This document shows, piece by piece, positions 11,596-22,459 of a stretch of DNA of 64,000 nucleotides. The translations under genes and the position numbers were made by a program. Each line of letters starts with the position of its first letter. Positions within the stretch are counted from its first letter, which is position 1. Source of the stretch: Doryteuthis pealeii (Eukaryota > Mollusca > Cephalopoda > Myopsida > Loliginidae). The stretch lies in NCBI GenBank assembly GCA_023376005.1, contig CM042138.1:94878250-94942249 (forward strand), written 5' to 3'. The notes under the pieces are model-generated. The model did no database searches. It worked only from the letters and a program-made list of their open reading frames with translations, and was not told where the DNA came from.

Positions 11596-12257
11596 ATGAA
11601 AGTTTTCTACTTTCCAGATGAATATGCAATGAGATTCAACTTGCAAACCACTGCTATCATGACTGGGTTATATGAACAAGTTTATGGACACTGGCTACTT
11701 AATCTACTTGATAAGAAAGAAGAAAAAATAAATGATGCTGTTTGTATCAACAAGAGATTCAGTGTTTTTCTACATCACTTGAAGGAGCCAGATAATTAAT
11801 ATTACATTTGATTATAATAGCAAAAACTAATTAACAGTTGTAGATCTGCCCAAGTTAGGCTACTGTTTTTTTTTTTCTCTCCTGCTGAGTCTTAGTCAAA
11901 TGTACAGCTTTTCTACATTCACTTTTAAGGCTTCTCAAGACTCTTGTGACAATGCAATGGCAGTTGTAATACGATTGATAAACATAGAATACTTGTAAAC
12001 AAACTAGTTTTACAAGTATTAAGTTTCAGATACAGAGATTTTACATATAACAAAAAAATAAAATAAAATAAAATCTTAAGGCAAATTAAATTGTAAGCTT
12101 TCCAATTAAGTCTTTTGCTAATTAAAAAAAGAACTTAGTCCCTATAAAAAAAATTTTTTAAAAAGATAAATAAATAAAATAGGAACATTCACATATGGAT
12201 GGACACTTCTGTCTAAGATCAGTGTAGTATGTCTGCACACAGCCTAAAATACACCTT
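11596..12257. other. No supported gene
   Basis: A 67-codon plus-strand frame (11596-11799) has ordinary composition but no recognised domain. An exon cannot be excluded, and I see no convincing splice sites around it. The rest is AT-rich. Confidence 0.3.
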
Positions 12258-12812
12258 GTCAGCAGAATTTAAAATATGCTGAATGTATCCTCGGTAGAGG
12301 GAAAGACCCCAAACACACAAAGATGTCTTTAGAATGACACTAAACTGCATCTGATGGTGAGGCTCCAGTTCTGGAGATTGAGGGAAATTGGAGTTCAACT
12401 TCATTGCTATTATTCCCAGGTTCACTGCCCCGGAGTGGTAGTAACAGCTAGGGTTCTATCTACAGGTAAAATAGTTGTGTTTAACCTTATTCATATTTGA
12501 TGCCATATAACTAATTTGTATTGAGAATACTTACTTGAAACTATGATTGTTTACTATGGATTATTTTTAGTTACTTGAAACCATGTAACTGTGCAAACAA
12601 ATTATTATTATTAAATAGAAATAATTACTTGAAACCATACAACTGCATACAAATTATTTGTATTAGATAGGAATATTTTTATATCCTATAATTGTGTGCA
12701 AAACTCTTAAGCAACTACATAAAAAACTGTATATATAAACATACAATGAACAAGATTCCCTAACCTCTAAGCCTAAAATAACCCTAGACAGGTCTACATG
12801 CTATTAAAATCA
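12258..12812 (+). repeat. R1 repeat, long middle
   Basis: The copy starts TTGTCAGCAGAATTTAAAAT and runs through GACACTAAACTGCATCTGAT, GGTGAGGCTCCAGTTCTGGA and CCCGGAGTGGTAGTA. It has several repeats of a TACTTGAAACCATA/AACTGTGCAAACAAATTATT module, then CCCTAACCTCTAAGC, CTAGACAGGTCTACATGC and an AATCAATCAC tail. The internal module repetition explains part of the size variation among copies. Confidence 0.8.
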
Positions 12813-13034
12813 ATCACTGCCTAAAATCAACACTTATCTTGGATCAGATTTTAGTATTTGTACCAAACTGGTCATTAAATCAAAATTCGTATTTGCCTTG
12901 TGCCTAAAATAGACATGCATTTCCTATTGATGCCAAAGATCAGTGTTCAAGATCAGTTAAAAAGCTAGGATTTCAGATGCCGATTTTCTAGATCTAAGAT
13001 CACTAATTAGGACTGAGCCTATTCTAGTAGTTTG

Positions 13035-13261
13035 TCAGCAGAGTTTAACAGGTTTAAATTCAGTTTTCCTTCTCCTCGACTGGTTGCCTAACCAAGGTTA
13101 AAGAGCCCAGTCTGCCCTACTATTTACCCAAAGCTGGAGGGAGAGTAGTTGGATTCATACTTTCCCAAAGGTATTAGCACTATTTGAACTTTAGCATCAT
13201 CCAGGATTTGAACTCCTGGTCGACAAGTCCATTTCCCATGATTCTAACCATTACACCTCAG
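13035..13261 (-). repeat. R3 tRNA-derived SINE
   Basis: In reverse it starts GAGGTGTAATGGTTAGAATC (A-box-like), then GGAGTTCAAATCCTGGATGA (B-box-like), then GGGTAAATAGTAGGGCAGAC, CTGGGCTCTTTAACC and GAAGGAAAACTGAA. The tail beyond GTTTAAATTCAG is missing or degenerate. Confidence 0.8.
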
Positions 13262-14311
13262 CCTCCAACTCCATAAGTTCTGCTTGCTCGCAATGGAAGC
13301 AAACAACTATTACTCTTGCCTATCATAGTAACTATCAAGAAAAAGTGTACTGTAAACTGTCTTTATCAGAAGTCTTTTTCTTTAAGTTTCCTAAATATTT
13401 TCAGTTAGAATCCAGTATATGTAATATCATTACAATGAGTTGATAGAAATAAAAGGTTAAAAGAATACTGATCATATTAGCACTGTCTCCATAATGCAAT
13501 TTTGTGCACACATACAGAAACTAAGCATATATTATGAATTCTATAATCAAGTTTTGTGAAAAGTAAGACATTTCATGAATAAATCAAGAAGTCAGTCCTT
13601 AACACTCTGAGAAACTAAGTCAGCAGGAAGGAAGTGGCCACTTCTGATGGGACAACAGACAAATGCCAGCACAACAGAATGAAAAAGTGATGTATTCAAA
13701 AACTAAGGAACATTGTCAGCACAGACAAGAAAAGAGATAATTATTGCTTATCCAGAATTCCAGAGAACAATGAAATCGGAAGGGTGGGGACAGTCAAAGT
13801 TTGCACATAGAGCACTTTATGAATTAATTGGAAAATGAATAAATGATGAATTATTACGAATAGGTGAACATAAGTGGCTTTGATCTAAAAACAATAGAAC
13901 AATAGCATAAAGTGGAGGATATTGTTTTATAATATAGATATTCAGACAATTGCTTAGTGTAAGATAAGCAAATGATACTAAGGTATGAATAGATTATCAA
14001 AAAAGCCAGCAGCTGGAAGAAAGAATTTAGTCTTGAAAAAAAAAAAAAAAAATAAATAATAATTCCTATTTTGCATTTTTGGCTGTTTGAAGCAAAATAC
14101 TGTTTTAATTCACTATAAAAAATAATTCAATTAATAAAAACACATACAAATTCTATATTTAGAAAGATTACTTTATTTTCTTTCCAACCATATAAATATT
14201 TTTTAGATTGAACCAGAAATATGTGAGAAATTGTGAGTTGAACCGATTAAGGCCCGAATTTGTCAATTGCCACCAAAATCAGTGGAAGTGCTGGGAATGC
14301 TACACACATTA
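13262..14311. other. AT-rich stretch, nothing recognised
   Basis: Poly-A near 14035-14051. I see no gene or named repeat in it. Confidence 0.4.
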
Positions 14312-14652
14312 CATGGTTTTAAGTAACTAATAATAATCCTTAGTAAACAATTACAGCTTCAAGTAACTATTCTTAATACAAATAGTTTAGTTATATGGCA
14401 TCAAGTATTCCCTATCGAATATCAATAATTTTCAGATTTATTTGAGCCATAGTGGTAGTACCTTAACAGGTACTACCACTTCAGGTAAGAGTGGATCTGG
14501 TAATGAAGGGGTACTCCATACTCCCCAGAACTGGTGCCTCTCTATCAGATGCAGTTTAGTGTTATACCTAGGACAACCCCCCTTTTTTTTTTGGAAGGAG
14601 GGGATCTTACCCCTCTGCAGGAGGATACAATCAGCATATTCTAAGTCCTATA
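14312..14652 (-). repeat. R1 repeat
   Basis: ATGGTTTTAAGTAACTAATA, ATGGCATCAAGTATTCC, GGTACTACCACTTCAGG, CAGAACTGGTGCCTC, ATCAGATGCAGTTTAGTG, CTTACCCCTCTGCAGG and CAGCATATTCTAAG. A TACCTTAACAGGTACTACCA echo suggests a small local duplication near 14455-14480. The hairpin head is lost. Confidence 0.75.
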
Positions 14653-15229
14653 AAAGGAAAAGATTGAAGTACTGGGAACATACATACAAGTGAACGACTG
14701 TTATGGCATATATTTATTTAATAAATCCTCCCAGTGACATCTTATTACAAAAAGCAAATAATTCAGAAAACTAATAAAATAAAAAGCTCCAATACAGATT
14801 TATACAGAAGAATACAGACTACAGTTTTAAAAACTAAAAAAATATATTATAAGCAACAAAAATTTCCAAACTAAAACATCAATTTAAATCAATAAATTTT
14901 AGGTAGACAGGACATTTTATTTATTTTTTTTTTTTTAAGTTAATATTTTTCAATGAATAATGATAAAACATTCACAACATTATTCATTTTCATTTTATAA
15001 ATTTGAATTTTTATCATTTCCTTACAGTATTCAAAATTGAAAAGAAAAAAAAGAAAAATGTTTAATGACATTTGCAATGTAGTTCAGCAAATTTGTAATA
15101 GGAAGAACATTTTTCTCATCATAGAACTACAAATAATGATATTGAAGACAATCTTCTTTAATCGTGCTTTTATTCTTTGAATTAAGATTTGTGTTTTTAT
15201 ATTTTAGAGAACTTTGAAAGAGCATTTTC

Positions 15230-15297
15230 ACTATGTATTTACCAACCCCTCTGCATGAGCAGGATGTGACACAAGGTTAATTCTTTTAAGCAGAGTT
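15230..15297 (-). repeat. R3 SINE tail, left part of a copy split by R1
   Basis: TATGTATTTACCAACCCC, GCATGAGCAGGATGTGACAC and AAGGTTAATTCTTTTAAGC are the R3 tail. The rest of the copy resumes at 15868 after an R1 insertion. Confidence 0.8.
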
Positions 15298-15862
15298 TTG
15301 TTTTGTTTTGTGGCATATCAACCTCAGTGGGTCATTTAATGCCAATAAAGTTTTGAAATAAATTCATTTTTAATAAATACTCAATTTTTTTATAAACACA
15401 TTTTTCTATTTAACCCATAGATGGGACCCTAACAGGTAATACCACTCCGAGTCAGAGTGGACCACAGAGCAATGGTGATGAAGGGGTGCTACACATTTTC
15501 CAGACATCCATAACTGGAACTTCACCATCAGATATAGTTTAACGTCATTCCCAAGACATGAAGACCCTCAGCCACCGCCTTCTAGCACATATATGATAAA
15601 AAGGGTTGGGGCTTGCTATAAGGGCAATAGGGTTGGGGCAATCATATAGGTGCTAGGGCTTGATGTAGCTAGCTAACTGACCGTCTAGACTAAGTAAGTG
15701 CTAAAGTGGGTTGTTGCATGTCATTGACTGCTCATCCACCAGGATTCCATCTTTAAGCATCATGGGTTGCCACCCACGGCTAACAGGTGGCCCCATTTAG
15801 GAGGTCTTACGCCTCTGCAGAGGTGCAGTCAGTGTATTCTAAAGCCCCAGCCACCAGGACTA
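15298..15862 (-). repeat. R1 medium form inserted in R3
   Basis: It begins with a GTTTTGTTTTG tail, then a hairpin (GGCATATCAACCTCAGTGGG, TCATTTAATGCC), then the usual body to CATTCCCAAGACA. An extra segment follows that short copies lack (GAAGACCCTCAGCCACC, GGCAATAGGGTTGGGGCAAT, GCATGTCATTGACTGCTCAT, CACCCACGGCTAACAGG). The normal distal end (CCTCTGCAGAGGTGCAGTCA) completes it. Confidence 0.8.
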
Positions 15863-15867
15863 AGCAG

Positions 15868-16065
15868 TGTCTGACAAGTTTAAATTTAGAGTTTTCCTTC
15901 TAGTCCAATTGCCATACCAAGATTAAAGAGACCAGTCTGCCCTACTATTTACCCATAGCTGGGGGGAGAATAGTTGGATGCTACCTTTCCCAATGGTTCT
16001 ATGTGAAATGCAAACAGCTTCAGGTCATTGTGTCCATTTCCTATGACAATAACCATTACACCAAC
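15868..16065 (-). repeat. R3 SINE, right part with tRNA-like head
   Basis: GACAAGTTTAAATTTAGAGT, TTTCCTTCTAGTCCAATTGC, CTGCCCTACTATTTACCC and CAATAACCATTACACCAAC complete the R3 copy that begins at 15230. A B-box equivalent is weak. Confidence 0.75.
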
Positions 16066-16738
16066 CGCCAAAAATGTTTACAGTATGAAAAGTTATTCCA
16101 AATAATTTTACAAAGAGATAATAGTAATGTTACAGTTCTTAAACATAAAAACAAGGTACTTCATGATATCATCAGTTCAATGGGGGTGGCCTGGTGACCC
16201 AGTAACTTTTAGGACAACAAAAAAAAAAACTTCACGTTCTAGCATCCAGTTGATGTTTCTTATCACACTAACATTTTAATGTAAAATTTAATGTATAAAC
16301 ATCAAAAAACAAAAAGGTTCCCCTCCCCTTTCACTTTGAGATTAAAATTTATTTATCAATACAATACTAGCAGATTAAGTGTCTCTTAAAATATACTGCT
16401 GGCTTTGTTCAAACATTTAGAGGCTAACTTTTCAGTAGATTTTTATTTTAGGAATTTTACAATGGAAAATATCTTCAAAATATTACAATGTTGTTTTTTT
16501 CAAGGTTTTTATATTTAAATAAAGAAGTTAGAAATCAAACTTGAATGAAAATATTCAATTAGCAGCCAAATAGCAACAATCACAACTAAATATTTTTTTA
16601 AATTCTATTTTTGAGTAAAACATTAACTTCCTTATTAAAAACAAAATTAATCATAACATAACACTGCAATTATATTTAAATAATACCATTGTAACTACCT
16701 GCCTACTATAATGAACTGGTCACCACCCTACAACCTGG
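16066..16738. other. AT-rich stretch, nothing recognised
   Basis: No gene or family repeat was recognised. Confidence 0.4.
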
Positions 16739-16739
16739 T

Positions 16740-17004
16740 GTCTGGAAGTAGTACAGGATAAGCAAATAGGTAAAGTAGATGATATTGTCATTATCAGCTA
16801 GATAGCAAGGGAGTCTATCCTCTTTTCACTAGCGCTAGATCGGGGAGATCACTTTTGCATCTTAGGTAGAGTACCACACCTACCATCAGTTACCCACAGA
16901 TCTAAGCTGTGCTACTCATGCATTGAATTGACAAGGTTCGGTATGAAACCCGAAACCTTGTGATTCTGAGGCAGATGCTCTATTGACCGAGCTAAACTGG
17001 CCCA
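16740..17004 (-). repeat. R2 tRNA-derived SINE
   Basis: In reverse: GGGCCAGTTTAGCTCGGTCA, then ATAGAGCATCTGCC, CACAAGGTTTCGGGTTTC, then the R2 body with CGATCTAGCGCTAGTGAAAA and GAGGATAGACTCCCTTGC. A poly-A run (17007-17032) abuts the head. Confidence 0.8.
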
Positions 17005-17181
17005 TCAAAAAAAAAAAAAAAAAAAAAAAAAATTCTTACCTTCTCATGTCTACTTCATACTTGAATTTTCATGTATTAAAAATTGTCAGATGAAGGAGAA
17101 AAAAAAATTACTTTCATTTGCACAGACAATTGTTTTTTTTTAATACCCAAAACTTTCAATAATGAAGTGAGAAGTTTCTTT

Positions 17182-17186
<5 letters not shown>

Positions 17187-17214
<28 letters not shown>
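17187..17214. repeat. (GT)n microsatellite
   Basis: Uninterrupted GT run immediately before an M2 element copy. Frames on both strands across it are low-complexity artefacts. Confidence 0.95.
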
Positions 17215-17216
<2 letters not shown>

Positions 17217-17230
17217 ATGCAAGATATTTG

Positions 17231-17545
17231 CAGAGATGCTGATAGGTACATGTCCTGCGTCCCTGACGCATAAAAATCTAAAAGGATGCAGTAAATTCAT
17301 ATCCATACATCCCAGTGTTTTTCTTTTTTCTTCCTTCACCATTTCAAGCTAGCTGTAAATACATTTCAATATTTTCTTAGAAATGAATTACACAGGATAG
17401 GTTACAAGGTAGGAGTTAGACGGTTTTAGTTGTTTCACCAGATCATAAATAAAAACCCTACAATCTATTAAGAAACTTTAGTTGGGACCCATTCAAAGCA
17501 AATATATACATCCCAGGATACACTAAATCAACTATTAGCTGAATC
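17231..17545. mobile_element. M2 inverted-repeat element, copy 1
   Basis: The left end CAGAGATGCTGATAGGTACA and body blocks (CCCTGACGCATAAAAAT, GGATGCAGTAAATTCATATC, TTTTTCTTCCTTCACCATTT, GAAACTTTAGTTGGGACCCA) match copies at 20.4 and 28.2 kb. The right end (CTATTAGCTGAATC) is degenerate. It encodes nothing recognisable. Confidence 0.8.
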
Positions 17546-17580
17546 TATAAAAATTCTAGTTAAATTAGTATATACAAATA

Positions 17581-17604
17581 CAGTGATGCTGATAGCTTTT
17601 TGAA
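17581..17604. repeat. Solitary M2 terminus, inverted
   Basis: CAGTGATGCTGATAGCTTTT is the reverse complement of the right end of the M2 copy at 20.4 kb. It lies 36 bases beyond M2 copy 1 and may be a remnant of a second, nearly lost copy. Confidence 0.6.
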
Positions 17605-17765
17605 AGCTGTTGCTACTTTTATAATAAAAAAACCTCCCCCTTTAATTGTAATGTTTTAAAACTATAACTGTATTCTATATTAGTGTATAAACTGTATTCT
17701 AAATTATTTTTTGTCTAATAAGCTGAAAAAAGTCATAGGTTTCTTATTTGATAAATAATTTATTC

Positions 17766-17900
17766 ATTAATGATAAAATTGGCCTACCAGCAAAAACTTA
17801 CATTAACCATCTCTGTACAGACACTGGATGCCGTCTAAAGGACCTACCAAAAGCAATGGCTGATAGGATGTGTCACAAGAGTCAAGGGAATCCTTGCTGT
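17766..17900 (+). pseudogene. LINE-A 3' coding end, 5'-truncated
   Basis: The frame reads GLPAKTYINHLCTDTGCR then LKDLPKAMADR. This aligns with the C-terminal GRPLRAYIDQLCEDSGYCAE, DLPGAMSDREGWRE of the long LINE-A copy at 56.6 kb. Only the last 40 or so residues of the RT protein remain, consistent with 5' truncation. The frame is degraded beyond it. Confidence 0.75.
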
Positions 17901-17904
17901 CAGC

Positions 17905-18454
17905 ACGCCTTGATGATTATTCTTTTATACATTGCTCATGATTACTCTTTCCTCTGTGTGTGTGTGGTGTGTGTGTACATGTGGGTTATCTCTTATCAAG
18001 ATAAAGTGAGTTACACTTTTGTATATTTGTGTATATATGTATAAAATCTTTTTTTAGCAAATGTCTGAAATATTTTGCTCTACTGGAGCCAAACAAATTT
18101 TGACCCTTGTCCATAATGTCTGTACTCTTGCCAGTTTGCTGTTTTTGAGAATATTTTTTCTCTGTACTCCCTCCTTTCTCTATTTTTTGTGTCTGTCTGT
18201 GAAGCCCTTTTACATCCCAATAACCTTCAAACCAGCTCTAATATTATATCATGCCCACTTCATTTTATGAGACTTCACAAACAAATCACATGGTGATACT
18301 ACTTTAAAAAAATAAATAAATAAATAAAAAATACATTTAAATATCTGAAAAATATGAATACGGAAAAAAAAGTATTATAACATGGTTTGAACTTGAACTA
18401 GAAATTTAGGTGTAATATCTCTCAGTTTGGTTTCCAATAGTGTGTCTTGGGCAG
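17905..18454. other. No supported gene
   Basis: A 69-codon frame at 18061-18270 is hydrophobic with no recognised family. A short GT-rich patch lies near 17955-17985. Confidence 0.3.
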
Positions 18455-18612
18455 AGCCAATCCCCCTCCAGGTCTACTTTGAATTCAATGTTTTCCTTCT
18501 CCTAGACCAGTTGCCATACCAAGGTTTAAGAGCTCAGTCTGTTGAATGCATACTTTTCACAAGGGTATTAGCGTTATGTAAGCAGCCTCATTCCTACAAT
18601 GATAACCATTAC
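18455..18612 (-). repeat. R3 SINE with internal deletions
   Basis: AATTCAATGTTTTCCTTCTC, CTAGACCAGTTGCCATACC, AAGGTATTAGCG-like and GATAACCATTACACCACAAG identify R3. The CTACTATTTACCC segment is deleted. Confidence 0.7.
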
Positions 18613-18639
18613 ACCACAAGAGCCTCTATAGATGTAATA

Positions 18640-18882
18640 ATATAGTAAAGTGAAGAGTGTCCTATTGTCAGTATCAGCCAAACAACAAGTCTATCCCCTT
18701 TTCACTAGAGATAGAACAGAGATTATTTTTACTAAATTGGAGTACCACACCTACTAGATGCTGCTTTACTGCATAGATCAGATTACCTAAGCTGTGCTAA
18801 GTTGGCAAGGGTCAGTACTGAACCAGGAAACTTGCGATTCCTAGGTGGATCTGCTACAGACTGGACTAAACAGACATCCTCT
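18640..18882 (-). repeat. R2 SINE, diverged
   Basis: TCAGTATCAGCCAAACAACA, AGTCTATCCCCTTTTCACTA, TGCTAAGTTGGCAAGGGTCA and GTACTGAACCAGGAAAC match R2. The head end (TCTGCTACAGACTGGACTAA) has decayed. Confidence 0.7.
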
Positions 18883-19316
18883 ATATTGCTTCAAAATTTT
18901 ATAAAAAATATTAAGGCAATCAAATTTAATACTAGAATGAATTGTAAAATATCAAGAAATTAAATCAGTCTTTCTCACAGAATAAGAGATTCTTTTAGAA
19001 ATGTATTTGATAAGAAAAAAATAGTATTAAACTTAAGGAGGACAACAGGGTTTAACTTAAGGTATGGCTCAATTACAGAATTTCCAAACAGATCTCTGAT
19101 CCAAAATTGAGAGAATGGTAATCAAATAATCATTCCTTTAGCAATGAATACATTCATGTTACTTGTAAAATCAAACAACTCAAAATGTACAAAATATCAA
19201 CTTTCTTGTTTGAAAGTTCAAATCTCAGAATCTAATTTTTAAATTTTTATTTGACTGTCGATTACTCAAACAAAAAAAAAAACATACCAGAATGTAATAT
19301 TGCGATAAAAAGCAAC
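18883..19316. other. AT-rich stretch, nothing recognised
   Basis: No gene or named repeat. Confidence 0.4.
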
Positions 19317-19663
19317 ACTATCAGCAGGGCTTAGAATATGCTGGCTGTGTCCTCTGCAGAGGGGTAAGACCCTCTTGATGGTGTCTTGGGTATGAAACTA
19401 AAATGTATCAGGCTCCAGTTATGGAGAGTATAGAGTACCCCTTCATTGGCATTACTCCCAGATCCATTCTGATTTGGAGTGGTAGTATCTGCTAGGGTCC
19501 CATCTATGGAGCAAATAGATCTGTTTTAAAATTGTTTGCAATAGGACCACGTATAAAAAAAAATTTTAAATGTAAATATAAAACATAAAATGAACATGAT
19601 TCCCTAACCTCTAGATATAAATTAATCTTAAATGGGTTGACATGCTGTTAAAAATCAATAAGA
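19317..19663 (+). repeat. R1 repeat, near complete
   Basis: ATCAGCAGGGCTTAGAATAT, GCTGGCTGTGTCCTCTGCAG, AGGCTCCAGTTATGG, GATTTGGAGTGGTAGTATC, GGGTCCCATCTATGG, CCCTAACCTCTAGATATAAA, GGGTTGACATGCTGTTAAAA and ATCAATAAG. Start and hairpin end are both present. Confidence 0.8.
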
Positions 19664-20085
19664 AAATAGCAATAAGTAGACAAAAAAAAAAATCATAAAG
19701 AGTTTACTTGAAGAAATCAGTCTTAACATCTTTAAGATTCTTAAATACATGTTCTAGCTAATTACACTGATAGGTATATTTAAAAATTAATTTTGTGTAC
19801 ACAAATCCTTTTAGATAACAACCAGTAAATTAAAAAAAACAAAGTGTAAGTATTCCCAATACTCAGACCTTTTGGATTTCTGAAAAACAATAAGAAAGGA
19901 ATAATATAAATCATATTGGGCACCAACTTACTAACAGCACATGAGGACCTGAGTACTAAAGTAATAAATATATCTACATTGGACATGTGGTTGACGTGCC
20001 AGTAAAAGTGGATATATGTGTAATATATAAATGCAAATACTTATATAATGTTTATTTAATTATCTACTCTTTCCACCCAATGCAT

Positions 20086-20091
<6 letters not shown>

Positions 20092-20153
<62 letters not shown>
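20092..20153. repeat. (TA)n microsatellite
   Basis: Pure TA run of about 62 bases. Confidence 0.98.
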
Positions 20154-20156
<3 letters not shown>

Positions 20157-20406
20157 GCAAAATAAAATAAGACTAAACATAATTGGTTTGAACAGATTGC
20201 AATCCTCCCATGAACAAAAGAGAAAATTACATTTTTTTTTAAACTCAAAAGACTCAAATCAGTTGGGACTTTATGAAAACAGCCATTTGCATATGTCCAT
20301 AACGTTTTAGATAGCTGTCAGAAACAGAAGATATAAATTGTTTTACAATACAAATCATCACTTATCAACATCAGTAGAAGGATATGGCTCAGCAGGTAAT
20401 AATGAT

Positions 20407-20739
20407 CAGAGATGCTGACAGGTACGAGTCCTGTATCCCTGACGCACAAAAATATAAAAGGATGCAGTAAAATCATATCCATGCGTCCCAATGTTTTTCT
20501 TTTTTCTTCCCTCACCATTTCAAGCTAACTGTAAATACATTTCAATAGTTTCTTAGAAATGAATTGTATAGGATAGGTTACAAGGTAAAAGTTAGACTGC
20601 TTTAGTTGTTTCCCCAGATCATAAAATCCCTACAGTCTATTAAGAAACTTTAGTTGGGACCCATCAAATTTCCCAGGGCTTTCAAAGCAAATATGTACAT
20701 CCCAGCATGCACTAAATCAAAAAGCTATCAGCATCACTG
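20407..20739. mobile_element. M2 inverted-repeat element, copy 2, with 6 bp TSD
   Basis: The element starts CAGAGATGCTGACAGGT and ends GCTATCAGCATCACTG, giving an imperfect inverted terminus of about 17 bases. AATGAT stands immediately before it (20401-20406) and again immediately after it (20740-20745), a clean target-site duplication. It is 333 bp with no transposase, so it is non-autonomous. A 6 bp duplication excludes TA- and TTAA-target families but does not fix the superfamily. Confidence 0.88.
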
Positions 20740-20865
20740 AATGATTAACTATCAAGTCATTAATTGTTAAAATCTTAAGTTGTTTTTTTTTTAATCTTAA
20801 GCACTGTAAATATTAAGATTGTTAAATGAAAGGAGCTATTTTTTATCAATAGATTAATTATTACA

Positions 20866-21081
20866 GCATGTCAACCTGTCAAGGGTTATTTTATGCCTCG
20901 AGATTAGGGAATAGTTTTCATTGCATTTTTATATTTACATTTTCTTCACATGGTTATATAATATCAAGTATTTCTAATACAAATAAATTTTAAACAGATT
21001 ATTTGACCCATAGATAGGACCCTAAAAGGTACTACCACTCCAGGACAGAGTGAACCTGAGAGTAATGGCAATGAAGAGGTA
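20866..21081 (-). repeat. R1 repeat, left part of a split copy
   Basis: TTACAGCATGTCAACCTGTC, AAGGGTTATTTTATGCC (hairpin), ATTGCATTTTTATATTTACA, TGACCCATAGATAGGACCC, CTACCACTCCAGGACAGAGT and AATGAAGAGGTA. The copy stops at 21081 and resumes at 21817 (CTCCACACTTCCC). Confidence 0.85.
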
Positions 21082-21214
21082 CTGTAGCATTGTCGCTTAC
21101 ACCAGCATCTGGTTGGTTTGTAGATGCAGCTTCTTAGATAATCACTTGTGGCTGAACACAGAATCAGATGAAATCACCAAAACAGTAGAGAAAACATTCA
21201 TTGGATGTAAAAAA

Positions 21215-21276
<62 letters not shown>

Positions 21277-21816
21277 TGAGGTAAAAGGAAGAGTGAACAA
21301 AAATAATGACTCAAACAAGTCCAAGTAGGGGAGAAATAGTTAGTCCTTCTGACGCGAAGAACATCCTCAGTCTGACTTTATTCAAAGCAAAATATTACAT
21401 TTGTATTTATAGAAGAGAAAGTGAGTTAGTGGTGTCGGATTTTACTCCAACCCTCCTATCTTCATATAATATATATATATATATATATAAGAAAAAAGAA
21501 GAAAAAAAAAAAAAAAAAAAAGAGATGTCTCCGATATCAAGTTTTAGCAAATATTCTATTTTCAGCAACAATGACACCAAGTTAACAGACTTGGGGTAGA
21601 GAGGGAGGCAGTGAATCATCCTAGCAGGGACCCTGGCTAGTCTGACTGCTTTGGCTAACTGTCCATCAGATGAAAATGTGTGTTGCTTTTATGTGGACTC
21701 AGTTTCTTTGTCTTGTTAGAATTGTTGAAGGCTCATTAATCATAAGTAAGTTCCACTTTATAGAGGTCAGCCAAGTTCATACTCCTTTGATGCTGACACC
21801 GGTCATATCTTTACAG
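21082..21816. mobile_element. TA-flanked inverted-terminus element splitting R1
   Basis: The left end CTGTAGCATTGTCGC...ACACCAGCATC is matched by the reverse complement of the right end, CTGTAAAGATATGACC...GTGTCAGCATC. TA lies on both sides (21080-21081 and 21817-21818), and removing the segment restores a continuous R1 body (GAGGTA + CTCCACACT). The 735 bp interior has a (TA)n run, AT/poly-A tracts and no transposase. A TA duplication suits Tc1/mariner-like mobilisation, but that is inference. Confidence 0.75.
21218..21274. repeat. (TA)n microsatellite inside the TA-flanked element
   Basis: Pure TA run; a second shorter AT run with poly-A lies at about 21465-21520. Confidence 0.95.
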
Positions 21817-21966
21817 TACTCCACACTTCCCAGATCTTCAAAACTGGAGCCTCACCATTGGATGCAGTTTAGTGTTGTAAACCTTAGACACCCCTTTTTG
21901 AAGAGGGAGGATCTTATCTGACTGCAGGGGATACAGTCAGCATATTCTAAGCTCCACTGACAGAGT
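21817..21966 (-). repeat. R1 repeat, right part of a split copy
   Basis: CTCCACACTTCCCAGAT, ACTGGAGCCTCACCATTGG, ATGCAGTTTAGTGTTG, GACTGCAGGGGATACAGTC and AGCATATTCTAAGCTCCACT continue the copy begun at 20866. Confidence 0.85.
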
Positions 21967-22331
21967 TGCCATTGTTTTTCCCTCTCTCAATATTAAGCAA
22001 AGATTATACACAACATTCAATAACCAAACATTCATAGAGCACCATATTCATTATGAATCATTTTCTTTAAAACTTGGAATACAACAGCAATCAAGTATTT
22101 TTTTTTTAAATCAAAGAAAAATAAGAAATATTTGTATCATTCACAATGAAACAATTATCTAAAATTGAACTAAAAATCATCTTGCATAAACAATCAATGT
22201 AAATGATATGTTTGTATTGTTCAATATCTTAGTAAAACGTTATCTATACAATTGTAAAAAAATTGTTTTTTTTTTCATTTCAAAAATCATTTACTATTAT
22301 TATACGGGCGCCTTATATAGGGTATAGAGAC
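21967..22331. other. AT-rich stretch, nothing recognised
   Basis: No gene or family repeat was recognised. Confidence 0.4.
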
Positions 22332-22456
22332 ATGAATATCTATGATTATTAGAGAAAAAAGTGAAGAATGGTCATTTTGGAAGAATTTCACAAAATATTT
22401 GAGGGGGGGGTAAAAAGGTCAGTCGGAATTATCATTGCAGGTCAACATGAAAGTTA
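22332..22456. repeat. Two-copy repeat with G-run, copy 1
   Basis: ATATCTATGATTATTAGAGA, TTTGGAAGAATTTCACAAA, a G9-type run followed by TAAAAAGGTCAGTCGGA and AGGTCAACATGAAAGT match 25112-25245. The family is unassigned. Confidence 0.7.
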
Positions 22457-22459
22457 AAG

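Noticed and set aside
12219..12425. 68-codon minus frame as a gene (also frames at 422-637, 2254-2439, 32774-33086)
   Set aside because: They lie within R1 bodies and similar frames recur wherever R1 does, with no consistent protein.
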